From contig DILB01000023.1 of the NCBI GenBank assembly GCA_002424815.1, forward strand, positions 1-64,000: 64,000 nucleotides of DNA, written 5' to 3'. The stretch is from Caryophanales bacterium UBA5603 (GTDB taxonomy: Bacteria > Bacillota_I > Bacilli_A > Izemoplasmatales > Hujiaoplasmataceae). This document shows, in pieces, positions 26,166 to 33,207 of the stretch (position 1 is the stretch's first letter; the number at the start of each line of letters is the position of its first letter). Both the position numbers and the translations under genes were made by a program. Below the pieces are notes generated by a model, which saw only the letters and a list, made by a program, of their open reading frames with translations, had not been told where the DNA came from and did no database searches.

Positions 26166-26714
26166 CTATTTGGTTTTAACTTTTAATAACTGTCGAATTT
26201 GATTATCCATTTGCTCGGGTTTTATCTTTGGTGAAAAACGAACAACGACTTCACCGTTGCGATTAATCAAAAATTTTGTAAAATTCCAACGAATACGAGC
26301 AGGTTTGAATCTCAATTCACAAAAACGTATCATTTTACTGAATGTCGTTTTGGCTTCATCAAGAAAATGTTTTCTTTCTAATCGCTTCATGCGTATATAT
26401 AAAGGATGCGCATGAAACCCATTGACCAAAATTTTTGCGAAGGTTTCAAAGGTGGTTCCATAACGAGTTTGACAAAATTCGGCCTGCTCTTCATTTGTTC
26501 CTGGTGCTTGACCTCCAAAAGTATTACAGGGAAAATCTAGTACTTCGAATCCTTTTGATTTATATTTTTGATAAAGATCTTCTAAGCCTTCATATTGAGG
26601 CGTGTACATGCATTCAGAAGCGGTATTAACGACAAGTAATACTTTTCCTTGGTATTTAGATAAAGAAATATCTTCACCTTTGATGTTTTTCACCTTGATG
26701 TCATAAATGTTCAT
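26166..26714 (-). CDS. Glutathione peroxidase-family (thioredoxin-dependent) peroxidase
   Basis: The 182-residue protein matches the GPx family throughout. NTASECMYTPQYEGLEDLY carries the peroxidatic Cys at residue 35; FPCNTFGGQAPG carries the resolving-type Cys and the catalytic Gln near 69; RWNFTKFLINRNG carries the Trp and Asn of the tetrad. Bacterial Cys-type members usually use thioredoxin rather than glutathione to reduce peroxides. The segment after the Cys is MYTPQ where most members have GxTPQ or GLTPQ. A GGGGGA site precedes the ATG. Confidence 0.92.
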   Translation of the reverse strand: MNIYDIKVKNIKGEDISLSKYQGKVLLVVNTASECMYTPQYEGLEDLYQKYKSKGFEVLDFPCNTFGGQAPGTNEEQAEFCQTRYGTTFETFAKILVNGFHAHPLYIRMKRLERKHFLDEAKTTFSKMIRFCELRFKPARIRWNFTKFLINRNGEVVVRFSPKIKPEQMDNQIRQLLKVKTK

Positions 26715-26940
26715 TCGCCGGTCCCCCTAATTGAATTATCTATGACCTTATTGTATCTTATTTTAGGAAATATATGAAGTATAGAGCTCAAATATAAAAT
26801 AATATTATTCATTGTTGATAATAAGATGAAAAATGCATCATGAAACTACGAATACTAATTAGAAGTTATTAAGTTAATATGGAGCAATTGACTTAAAAAA
26901 ATCGATATAAAATATATTAATAATTGGCTGAGCAATATTC

Positions 26941-26969
26941 TTGCATTGATAAAAAAACCATGATATAAT
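26941..26969 (+). promoter_or_regulatory. Promoter of the SipW/matrix protein operon
   Basis: TTGCAT (26941-26946) and a perfect TATAAT (26964-26969) are 17 bases apart. Transcription would start near 26976, directly ahead of the riboswitch aptamer. The 220 bases between the glutathione peroxidase gene and this promoter show nothing recognisable. Confidence 0.7.
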
Positions 26970-26991
26970 AACATCAAAAATCAAATACTAC

Positions 26992-27061
26992 TTGAAAAAG
27001 CTTAACCCGGAGCAATCCGGCGACGGAAAACTAAAGGGTCTCTAAGAGATAGCCAGGTGCC
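26992..27061 (+). ncRNA. c-di-GMP-I (GEMM) riboswitch, copy 1
   Basis: The RNA has a GCAA tetraloop hairpin (CCGGA-GCAA-UCCGG, 27007-27020), then GACGGAAAACUA. A second hairpin at 27039-27049 has UCUC and GAGA arms, and the 3' block AUAGCCAGGUGCC follows. This order and the motif GACGnAAAnCUA..GGGUCU..UAGCCAGGU-GCC match the Firmicutes form of the GEMM-I class. Positions equivalent to the ligand contacts G20, A47 and C92 of the Vibrio Vc2 aptamer appear conserved by my hand alignment, which favours c-di-GMP over cGAMP. A near-identical aptamer at 30688-30758 differs in the length of the second stem (4 versus 6 pairs) while keeping it paired. Confidence 0.75.
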
Positions 27062-27090
27062 ATGAAAATGACACTTGGTTTTTTTATTTT
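27053..27090 (+). terminator. Riboswitch expression platform: intrinsic terminator overlapping the aptamer 3' strand
   Basis: CCAGGTG (27053-27059) can pair with CACTTGG (27072-27078), followed by a T-rich run. The left arm is part of the aptamer's closing 3' strand. Ligand binding would hold that strand and prevent the terminator, so this should be an ON switch. Confidence 0.75.
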
Positions 27091-27127
27091 AAAAATTAAA
27101 ACAAAAAAATAAATGGAGGAAACAAAA

Positions 27128-27616
27128 ATGTTAAAAAAATTATTCGCAGCACTCGTTATCGCTTTATTACTCTCAGGATCCGCCCTTGCTTTTGCCTGGT
27201 GGGATAATCTCGAACAAACTCAAAATGAAACTTTGACAATTGGTCAAGGTGTAACACTTCAAGTCAGCGCAGTTGCGACTGCACCTAGTGGAAAAGTATT
27301 AGTTCCTGCAGGTGTCGTTCTAAAATCAAATGATGTTGAATCTGTTGTTCTGACATATAATGTTAAGCTTGATCTTGAAGCTGTATCCGCGCTCAATCTT
27401 GATGTAGTAGCCAGCAATGTTCAAATCGGGGGAAGCACCGAGTATGCATCGCTCGTCAACATCAACATTAACAAAGCATCTGCAACAGTAAATAGTACTG
27501 ATGTATTGGTAACAGTTACGATTACATTGACACAACCTGCAACTCAAACAGCTTATAATGCTGTGATTAACAAGCCTATTACTTTCACATTAACATTTAC
27601 TGGTTCACAAGTTTAA
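27128..27616 (+). CDS. Secreted TasA/CalY-like small protein 1 with SipW-type signal peptide
   Basis: The 162-residue protein starts with a typical signal (MLKKLF, hydrophobic core to residue 21) that ends in AFAWWDNLEQ, the kind of segment seen after SipW-dependent signals. The mature part is beta-rich with short repeats of valine and threonine. It contains KVLVPAG..LKSNDVES near residues 56-72, a motif repeated in the next two proteins and at 30786. I infer a surface fibre or matrix subunit exported by Sec and processed by the SipW-type peptidase encoded three genes on. GGAGG sits 8 bases before the ATG at 27128; the longer frame to 27113 begins inside that site. It is the first gene behind riboswitch copy 1. 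Confidence 0.8.
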   Translation: MLKKLFAALVIALLLSGSALAFAWWDNLEQTQNETLTIGQGVTLQVSAVATAPSGKVLVPAGVVLKSNDVESVVLTYNVKLDLEAVSALNLDVVASNVQIGGSTEYASLVNININKASATVNSTDVLVTVTITLTQPATQTAYNAVINKPITFTLTFTGSQV

Positions 27617-27706
27617 ACATTTAACAATAAACAAGTACAACTTTAAAACACGTTCATTAAAAATTTAAAATAAAAAAAATAAAAAATAAAAGGAGATTAA
27701 ATTATT

Positions 27707-28291
27707 ATGAAAAAAATTATCGCAATCGCAATTATCGCTTTACTATTGGGTGGTACCACATACGGTGCTTATGCTTGGTGGGATTCACTTCAACAAGAAA
27801 CAGATGGAACTTTAGAAATTGGTTATGGTGTTAGATTAGAACTTGACAGTGTCTTAAAAGATTCACGCGCTTTAGTTCCTGCAGGATCTTTCTACGCTGC
27901 TTATGAAGCTGATTACACCACAGAATATGTCTTTGAATATACTTTAAGTTTAGAAGAACCACTTAAAGAAGGTATGTTAGCTGATTTGAACATTGATATT
28001 ACAAACTTTGTTCTTGGTTCATATCTTGAAGGTTTTAACAGTGCTACTTCCGTTGTTTCAATTTCAGTAAACAACTTGGTTGAAACTGCCAACGGATCAT
28101 GGGTTCTTGAAAATGCCTTTACTTCCACAAATAACACAGTTACAATCACTGTCACTTTGACACTTGCGAACAATGGTGCTGATTTTGCTTCAGCTTATGC
28201 TTTAGTCGCTGGCAAAACGCCAACGTTTGATATCAGCTTCTTAGTTGTAAATGCATCTAGTTCCGAAGCTCCAGTTAATCCATTAGTTTAA
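27707..28291 (+). CDS. Secreted TasA/CalY-like small protein 2 with SipW-type signal peptide
   Basis: The 194-residue protein has a signal peptide ending GAYAWWDSLQQ, near-identical in form to protein 1. A mature domain follows with RALVPAGSFYAAYEAD near residue 48 and alternating hydrophobic strands. It is acidic and lacks cysteine. AGGAG precedes the ATG. It is 90 bases after protein 1 in the same operon and appears to be a diverged duplicate, so the two may co-assemble. Function as a matrix or filament subunit is inferred from the signal type and the peptidase neighbour only. Confidence 0.8.
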   Translation: MKKIIAIAIIALLLGGTTYGAYAWWDSLQQETDGTLEIGYGVRLELDSVLKDSRALVPAGSFYAAYEADYTTEYVFEYTLSLEEPLKEGMLADLNIDITNFVLGSYLEGFNSATSVVSISVNNLVETANGSWVLENAFTSTNNTVTITVTLTLANNGADFASAYALVAGKTPTFDISFLVVNASSSEAPVNPLV

Positions 28292-28381
28292 TATTATCAG
28301 GATTGAAATAAAGCACGAATCAATCGCAACTATAAGCGATCCTATTGATCCCGTGTTTTTTTCAAAGAAACGGAGGCTATC

Positions 28382-28957
28382 ATGCATTCAACTGAACGAC
28401 AGATTGTTTCATTATTTAACTTTTCAAAGCGCCGTTGGTTAATTGCTTTTCTGATGGTCTTCATGACCACAGGAAGCGGAGTTGCCTATTCACTTTGGAA
28501 CCGTCAATTCATTGATATAGAAGATCCAACCATTGACATCGGTGTCGGAACAGTGATTGAAGTATCTGAAACACTTAACCCACCCCCTGGAACTAAATTG
28601 ATTCCATATGGCGCTTTCAAAGGTGCCAATGATATTGATGAATATACTTTTGTTTACACCGTTAGGTTAAACAAAATCGGTCGATTAGTGGTCACTGTTA
28701 ATTCAGTCACAGTCGGCGGAGAAGCCAATCCTTATAACATCATTGAAGTCGGTGTTGGATCTGAAAACAATCTCCTTCTCAATGAACCCGTTTATCGTAT
28801 TACTTTTGAACCTGAAGAAGGTACGGAATTCTATGTTGCGACGATTTATGTGACTGTAAGACTTTCACAAAATGCAACATTTGATCAATATCTTGAAATT
28901 CAAGGAAAAAGCATTTCATTAAAAATAGAATTCAAGGCGGAAGCTTTGATTGCCTGA
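28382..28957 (+). CDS. Secreted matrix-type protein 3 with SipW-type signal
   Basis: The 191-residue protein has a longer N-terminus (about 17 residues before the hydrophobic core at 18-34), then GVAYSLWNRQFIDIEDPTI, a variant of the AWWD segment. It shares TKLIPYGAFKGANDIDEYTF with the LVPAG motif of proteins 1 and 2 and of the protein at 30786. GGAGG lies before the ATG. Its end overlaps the region just ahead of the signal peptidase gene, so expression of the two is linked. The extended basic N-terminus might slow or direct export. Confidence 0.78.
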   Translation: MHSTERQIVSLFNFSKRRWLIAFLMVFMTTGSGVAYSLWNRQFIDIEDPTIDIGVGTVIEVSETLNPPPGTKLIPYGAFKGANDIDEYTFVYTVRLNKIGRLVVTVNSVTVGGEANPYNIIEVGVGSENNLLLNEPVYRITFEPEEGTEFYVATIYVTVRLSQNATFDQYLEIQGKSISLKIEFKAEALIA

Positions 28958-28973
28958 TTTAGAAAGGAATACA

Positions 28974-29528
28974 ATGTCTGACAAAAAACCTATGAATCCA
29001 GTTGTTAAAAAAAAGATATTTGGCTGGCTGAAATTCATCATCGGCGTTGCCCTCTTATATGGTGCTGGCATTCTCGCTTTTAATTACATTCCTTTCTTGA
29101 GTAAAATTCAACACTATGTGATTGCGACTGGAAGTATGGAACCCATCATCAGTGTCGGTGATCTTGTGTTAATCGATGACTCTGTGTCTAAAGATGATCT
29201 TAATATTGGTGATATCATTGCCTTTCGAGTAGTTGTAAATGCAGCAGGAACTGAAGTCGTCGTCGTACATTATATCGCTGATATTGAATACGATAATGAT
29301 GGCGAAAGAACTTTTTTAACAAAACCACATATCAGTGAAGATTTAGATGACTGGGTTTTATCGGATGATGATATTGTGGGCAGACATATGTTGACTCTTC
29401 CAAAAGTTGGATCTCTGCTCATGTTTATTCAATCTCCAATGGGTAAAGTTGTTATAATCGTTGATCTTGTCATCATCTATTTACTATTTAATTTCTTCAC
29501 AGACAAAAACAAAACTAAAAAATCTTAA
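28974..29528 (+). CDS. sipW: Signal peptidase I, SipW/ER type
   Basis: The 184-residue membrane peptidase has a first helix at about 17-38 and a second near the C-terminus. ATGSMEPIIS carries the nucleophile Ser54. VVVVHYIADI carries His99 where bacterial P-type enzymes have Lys, and DDDIVGR near 131-137 carries the acidic residue. The Ser-His-Asp set marks it as the ER/archaeal type to which Bacillus SipW belongs. It should process the SipW-type preproteins of this operon and perhaps the protein at 47532. The ATG at 28974 has AAAGG 7 bases upstream; the in-frame ATG at 28950 would overlap protein 3 and lacks a site. Confidence 0.92.
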   Translation: MSDKKPMNPVVKKKIFGWLKFIIGVALLYGAGILAFNYIPFLSKIQHYVIATGSMEPIISVGDLVLIDDSVSKDDLNIGDIIAFRVVVNAAGTEVVVVHYIADIEYDNDGERTFLTKPHISEDLDDWVLSDDDIVGRHMLTLPKVGSLLMFIQSPMGKVVIIVDLVIIYLLFNFFTDKNKTKKS

Positions 29529-29548
29529 ATGCAAAGGGAGTGAAAACC

Positions 29549-30511
29549 ATGGCAAACAAAATCAGAATATTAATCGTTGCATCTTTGTTGATGCTGTCTG
29601 CCTTGGCGACCGCTTCGACAATCGGATATGCTTATCACGATGATCTTCAAAAAAATGTTCCCACATCAATACCTGTAGGGTTTTGGGACTTTTATGCTGG
29701 CTTACCTTTTGAGAATCTCGATGAAGAAGTTCAATATGCATTTATGTCATTCTATGGCGTTACCACTTTACAAGATCTTTATGCGAATACTCAATTTCAA
29801 GCATTGATGGATGCAGTTTCAAAAACAACGAACACAACTGGCACATATACTGGCAATGGATATACGCTTAATAATATTGATCTAAATGGCGTTTTATGGA
29901 CGGTCAACGGTGTCTATATAGCTGCAAATTCGAATATCAGTTTGGGATTTTTAAGACAAATTGATCGAACAACAAATGCTTCTAACGCACCGCTTCACTC
30001 CGTATTACCGCCCTCTATTAGTAATCCATTACCTTATCCTGATTATGATTTCTTTACAGCGTATGATGTTAAGAACTCTGTAACGAATAATACCTTTGGA
30101 TTCCGTTTGGATAATCGTGTTATCATGACTACGAAAAATCCTATTGCTAATCTACGTTCGGTATCCTTCTATGCCATATTAGGGTTAAGATTAAATTCTA
30201 CTGAATTACTTTCCAATCGTCCTTTCCAAATTCAAATCAGTCCTACAGGGGCAGAAGGTACCTTTACAAATGTCGGTACCATTCAAACGAGCACATCGCT
30301 TCCTACTGGACAAGATATTTTTAACCCCACGACGCCTATTAGTACTGCCTTTCCACTTTATACTTTTACATTGACAGCTTTGCAAATCTCATCGATGCCA
30401 GCGAATGGATACTATATCCGCTTCATCTTTGATGGTGGCGTCAGTGGTAGCGGCAGCAAAGCTACACGCTCTAGACTTGTCGTCGATGATTTCCGTATTA
30501 ATATTGCTTAA
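29549..30511 (+). CDS. Secreted protein 4 of the SipW operon, unknown fold
   Basis: The 320-residue protein starts with a signal peptide (hydrophobic 6-24) followed by GYAYHDDLQKN, again the Y/A-x-aromatic-x-D pattern. The mature part shares no LVPAG motif with its neighbours and is larger. It has an N-terminal helical stretch, then a Thr/Asn/Pro-rich beta region ending GSKATRSRLVVDDFRINIA, which resembles a carbohydrate-binding jelly roll or adhesin module, but I do not recognise it. AGGGAG lies upstream of the ATG at 29549. It is the last gene of the operon before a terminator; a larger accessory or anchoring matrix protein is a reasonable guess. Confidence 0.75.
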   Translation: MANKIRILIVASLLMLSALATASTIGYAYHDDLQKNVPTSIPVGFWDFYAGLPFENLDEEVQYAFMSFYGVTTLQDLYANTQFQALMDAVSKTTNTTGTYTGNGYTLNNIDLNGVLWTVNGVYIAANSNISLGFLRQIDRTTNASNAPLHSVLPPSISNPLPYPDYDFFTAYDVKNSVTNNTFGFRLDNRVIMTTKNPIANLRSVSFYAILGLRLNSTELLSNRPFQIQISPTGAEGTFTNVGTIQTSTSLPTGQDIFNPTTPISTAFPLYTFTLTALQISSMPANGYYIRFIFDGGVSGSGSKATRSRLVVDDFRINIA

Positions 30512-30531
30512 ATATACCTATTGATAACAAA

Positions 30532-30557
30532 AAACCACTAGACAGTGGTTTTTTTAT
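30532..30557 (+). terminator. Terminator of the SipW operon
   Basis: AACCACT pairs with AGTGGTT around a GAC loop and is followed by TTTTTT. It separates the operon from the second riboswitch unit. Confidence 0.85.
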
Positions 30558-30599
30558 TTATGAAAAATAAAGCATTTCAATGTATTTAAATTAAAATAC

Positions 30600-30627
30600 T
30601 TGATTATCTTTTGAACTATGATAAAAT
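30600..30627 (+). promoter_or_regulatory. Possible promoter of the second riboswitch unit
   Basis: TTGATT (30600-30605) and TAAAAT (30622-30627) are 16 bases apart, about 60 bases ahead of the second aptamer. The match is moderate. Confidence 0.5.
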
Positions 30628-30687
30628 AGAGTCATCATTACAAAGCCAAGCCTGTCGACATACGACGGCCGATGAATGCTTTGGTTG

Positions 30688-30758
30688 ATAAAGCCAAACC
30701 CGGAGCAATCCGGCGACGGAAAACTATAGGGTCTCACAATGTGAGATAGCCAGGTGCC
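30688..30758 (+). ncRNA. c-di-GMP-I (GEMM) riboswitch, copy 2
   Basis: It has the same GCAA-capped hairpin (30700-30713), GACGGAAAACUAUAGGGUCUC and AUAGCCAGGUGCC as copy 1. The second stem is UCUCAC-AAU-GUGAGA (30732-30746), two pairs longer than in copy 1. The 5' side reads GCCAAACC, closer to the usual GEMM start than copy 1. No terminator hairpin with a T-run follows; the ribosome site AGGAG lies 15 bases after the aptamer. Control may therefore be at translation initiation. Confidence 0.75.
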
Positions 30759-30785
30759 TGCTAAACAATCATAGGAGAGATACGT

Positions 30786-31259
30786 ATGAAGACATTGAAG
30801 GTGTTCTTTTTCGGTTTTGTTTTTCTTTTTATTTTGACCTCGGTATCTTATCGAATTTGGCGTGGAAGTCAAACGATTTTGGCTTATTCTGATACCCTCT
30901 CACAATCAATCATCCAACCACTTAATGCCCCTAAAGGTATGACGCTTGTCCCAAAAGGATGTATTTGGAGTGCTAATGAAGTGGATGAATTAACTTATCA
31001 ATATGAAATTGACGTTCAATCGGGTTATGAATTAAAAATAACTTCATTTGAAACAATTTTAATCAAAAATGGCATTAAAAACATCGATTATAAAGAATTA
31101 ATAAACATTATTTCTACCATCGAAATGGTTAATGCAACCCGTGCATTAGTGACTGTAAAAGTTAGTATTCGTATGCCGGAGTCTCAAGAGGAGTATTCTT
31201 TAATTCAAGGATCTTCAGTATCTTTTTCATTAAAATTCGATCAAATCCTACTCCCTTAA
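30786..31259 (+). CDS. Secreted matrix-type protein 5, behind riboswitch copy 2
   Basis: The 157-residue protein has a signal-like N-terminus (hydrophobic 7-21) ending SYRIWRGSQTIL, then MTLVPKGCIWSANEVDELTYQYEIDV, clearly the same motif as in the proteins at 27128-28957. The mature domain is beta-rich. AGGAG lies 8 bases before the ATG. It is a single-gene unit with its own promoter, aptamer and terminator, so its level can be set separately from the main operon although the same second messenger appears to control both. One Cys in the motif region (KGCIW) is unusual for the family here. Confidence 0.78.
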   Translation: MKTLKVFFFGFVFLFILTSVSYRIWRGSQTILAYSDTLSQSIIQPLNAPKGMTLVPKGCIWSANEVDELTYQYEIDVQSGYELKITSFETILIKNGIKNIDYKELINIISTIEMVNATRALVTVKVSIRMPESQEEYSLIQGSSVSFSLKFDQILLP

Positions 31260-31280
31260 TAACTATTATAAATGTTTATA

Positions 31281-31326
31281 AAAACAGCCATAAGTCGATT
31301 ATTTACGATTTATGGCTTTCTTTATT
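31281..31326. terminator. Bidirectional terminator
   Basis: A 12-bp stem, AGCCATAAGTCG with CGATTTATGGCT (one G-T pair), lies between converging genes with T-rich flanks on both strands. Confidence 0.8.
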
Positions 31327-32083
31327 AATAATATTGAATGATTTCTTGACAAATTTCAACGAGATTTCTGCGAATTTCTGAACGTGATTGCCAAAAACGA
31401 TGGTCCCATGTGACATCACTTAAATCATCGCCCCCATAAAGGATTGCCCCATACTTGACATTTCTAAATTGAGTTAACGCCATAATCGAAGCTTGTTCCA
31501 TTTCAACAACCAATGCCTTTTCTTGTTTTCGAAGTGCAATTTTATCTTGCGTTTCTCGGTAAAAGGCATCCGTTGTCCATGTTTTACCAACTTGATGAGG
31601 TATTTGATGCTCAATCAGATAATATTGAATAAGCTTCACAATGGAGGGGTTTGCTTTAATCTCTCGTGAGGGACGAACATAATGATAAGACGTTCCTTCA
31701 TCACGAATCGCACTATCCACAACTAATAAACCGCCCAACGGAATTTCTTTTACCAAAACACCGGCACCACCACAAAGAATAATTGATTTTACCCCTGATG
31801 CAATATACTCTTCAAGAAAGCCTACTGAAGCAGGTCCGCCTAAAGATCCGAGTACAATCGCAATTTCAACGTTTCGAAATTGATAAACGATGGAAGGTCC
31901 GCTTTCTGAATAATAGGTTTCAATGGGAAAAATCTTATCTTCTTTTAATAAATGATTGATAACATCGTTAAAAAAACATAAAATCAAACGGGAGGGTAAC
32001 CGTTTGTTTTTTATGACATCTTCAGGATTGAATAAAGCGACCGGATTTTGATCAAATTCTAAAATGGGATAAGTTTTTTTCAT
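31325..32083 (-). CDS. Nucleoside phosphorylase (uridine/purine phosphorylase family)
   Basis: The 252-residue cytoplasmic enzyme is of the PNP/UDP phosphorylase family. VLGSLGGPASVGFLEE near residue 78 is the phosphate-binding region, and ILCGGAGVL near 102 and VVEMEQASIMALTQF near 197 carry the Glu-Met-Glu nucleoside-binding motif. EMEQAS fits uridine phosphorylase-like members, but the base specificity is unclear. It would cleave nucleosides with phosphate and feed ribose 1-phosphate to the pentose phosphate genes nearby. AGGGGG precedes the ATG. It diverges from the EamA exporter gene. Confidence 0.85.
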   Translation of the reverse strand: MKKTYPILEFDQNPVALFNPEDVIKNKRLPSRLILCFFNDVINHLLKEDKIFPIETYYSESGPSIVYQFRNVEIAIVLGSLGGPASVGFLEEYIASGVKSIILCGGAGVLVKEIPLGGLLVVDSAIRDEGTSYHYVRPSREIKANPSIVKLIQYYLIEHQIPHQVGKTWTTDAFYRETQDKIALRKQEKALVVEMEQASIMALTQFRNVKYGAILYGGDDLSDVTWDHRFWQSRSEIRRNLVEICQEIIQYY

Positions 32084-32174
32084 AAATTAACCCCCTAGGT
32101 AATCATTACTTTTGATTATAACATCTCTTCAGTTAAATATCATTATAAAATCAACTCTCAGAACAATGGTTTTA

Positions 32175-32183
32175 TGATATAAT
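32175..32183 (+). promoter_or_regulatory. Extended -10 promoter of the EamA gene
   Basis: TGATATAAT gives a TGn-extended perfect -10 element; no good -35 is visible 17 bases upstream. Confidence 0.5.
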
Positions 32184-32211
32184 ATTGGCGATAAATTTCA
32201 CTATTTTAGCC

Positions 32212-32249
32212 AAAGGAGTTTCTCTTTAGATAAGAGAATATAACCTATG
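32212..32249 (+). promoter_or_regulatory. Ribosome site separated from the start codon by a hairpin
   Basis: AAAGGAG (32212-32218) is 28 bases from the ATG at 32247. Between them TTCTCTT and AAGAGAA (32220-32238) form a 7-bp hairpin. With the hairpin folded out, the distance becomes about 9 bases. An in-frame stop at 32241-32243 rules out an earlier start. Confidence 0.55.
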
Positions 32250-33173
32250 ATAAATAAAGCGCATCTTGCGGGAATCGGATTTGCAACTTTATTCGGATTT
32301 TCATTTCTTTTTTCAAAAATTGCGTTAAGTCATCTCAGTCCGATGGGTTTAATAGCTTATCGATTTTTGATTGCTTTTCTAGTTTTTGAATTATTAAGAC
32401 GATTAAAAATCATTCATATTCGTTTTCAGAAATCGACTTGGAAAGATTGGCTTTTAGTGGCGATATTTCAACCTATTTTTTATTTTATTTTTGAAACCTA
32501 CGGACTCAACAGGACGTCGAGTGGTGAGGCAGGAATGATGATTGCTTTGATTCCCATTTTTGTGACGCTGATGGGCGCCTTCATTCTAAAAGAAAAGCCA
32601 AAACCCATCCAATACTTTTTTATTTTGTTAAGTGTGTCTGGGATTATATTCATTCAAGTTGCAAAACCTGGGACGATTGAATCTTTTGAAACCATCGGTG
32701 TTATTCTATTGTTTTTAGCGGTGATATCGGCAGCGCTCTATAATATTGCTTCGAGGAACGCTTCAAAACGGCTAAAGCCTTACGAAATCACCTATTTTAT
32801 GATGCTCGTTGGCGCAGTTGTATTTAATATCTTTTATGTCATCGAACTATTATTGCATCAATCTCTTTCGACATATATTCTTAATTTTACAAATCCTCAG
32901 TTAATTTTACCTATTTTATATTTAGGCATTGTGGCTTCGATCGGTGGCTTTTTCATGATGAACTACGCTTTGAGTAAAATGCCTGCCCATGTTAGCAGCA
33001 TCTACTCCAATCTTTCAACGATTGTCGCACTCATTGCTGGGGCACTCATATTGAAAGAATCCTTAGCTTGGTACCATTATTTAGGTGGGATTATGATTAT
33101 TACTGGCGTCTATGGTACCGTTCGAATGAATCAAACTAATGTAAATAAAAAACAAGAGACAAATTCTGAATAA
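32247..33173 (+). CDS. EamA/DMT-family exporter
   Basis: The 308-residue protein has ten membrane helices in two repeated EamA halves. GFSFLFSKIALSHLSPMGLIAYRF is in the first and a late LSKMPAHVSSIYSNLSTIVALIAGALILKES in the second. The family exports amino acids, purines and other metabolites; the substrate cannot be named. The start is fixed by an in-frame stop two codons upstream, and its ribosome site is unusual (see the leader entry). The last codons form part of the terminator shared with the converging transketolase gene. Confidence 0.88.
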   Translation: MINKAHLAGIGFATLFGFSFLFSKIALSHLSPMGLIAYRFLIAFLVFELLRRLKIIHIRFQKSTWKDWLLVAIFQPIFYFIFETYGLNRTSSGEAGMMIALIPIFVTLMGAFILKEKPKPIQYFFILLSVSGIIFIQVAKPGTIESFETIGVILLFLAVISAALYNIASRNASKRLKPYEITYFMMLVGAVVFNIFYVIELLLHQSLSTYILNFTNPQLILPILYLGIVASIGGFFMMNYALSKMPAHVSSIYSNLSTIVALIAGALILKESLAWYHYLGGIMIITGVYGTVRMNQTNVNKKQETNSE

Positions 33174-33199
33174 CCAACGGATTGTCTCTTGTTTTATTA
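33151..33199. terminator. Bidirectional terminator between EamA and transketolase genes
   Basis: AACAAGAGACAA (33151-33162, inside the EamA coding end) pairs with TTGTCTCTTGTT (33182-33193) and is followed by TTATT. On the minus strand the same stem is followed by a T-run. Confidence 0.75.
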
Positions 33200-33207
33200 A
33201 TTAAAAT

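Noticed and set aside
27326..28173. Minus-strand open frames across the matrix protein genes
   Set aside because: They lack ribosome sites and lie opposite genes with signal peptides and shared motifs.
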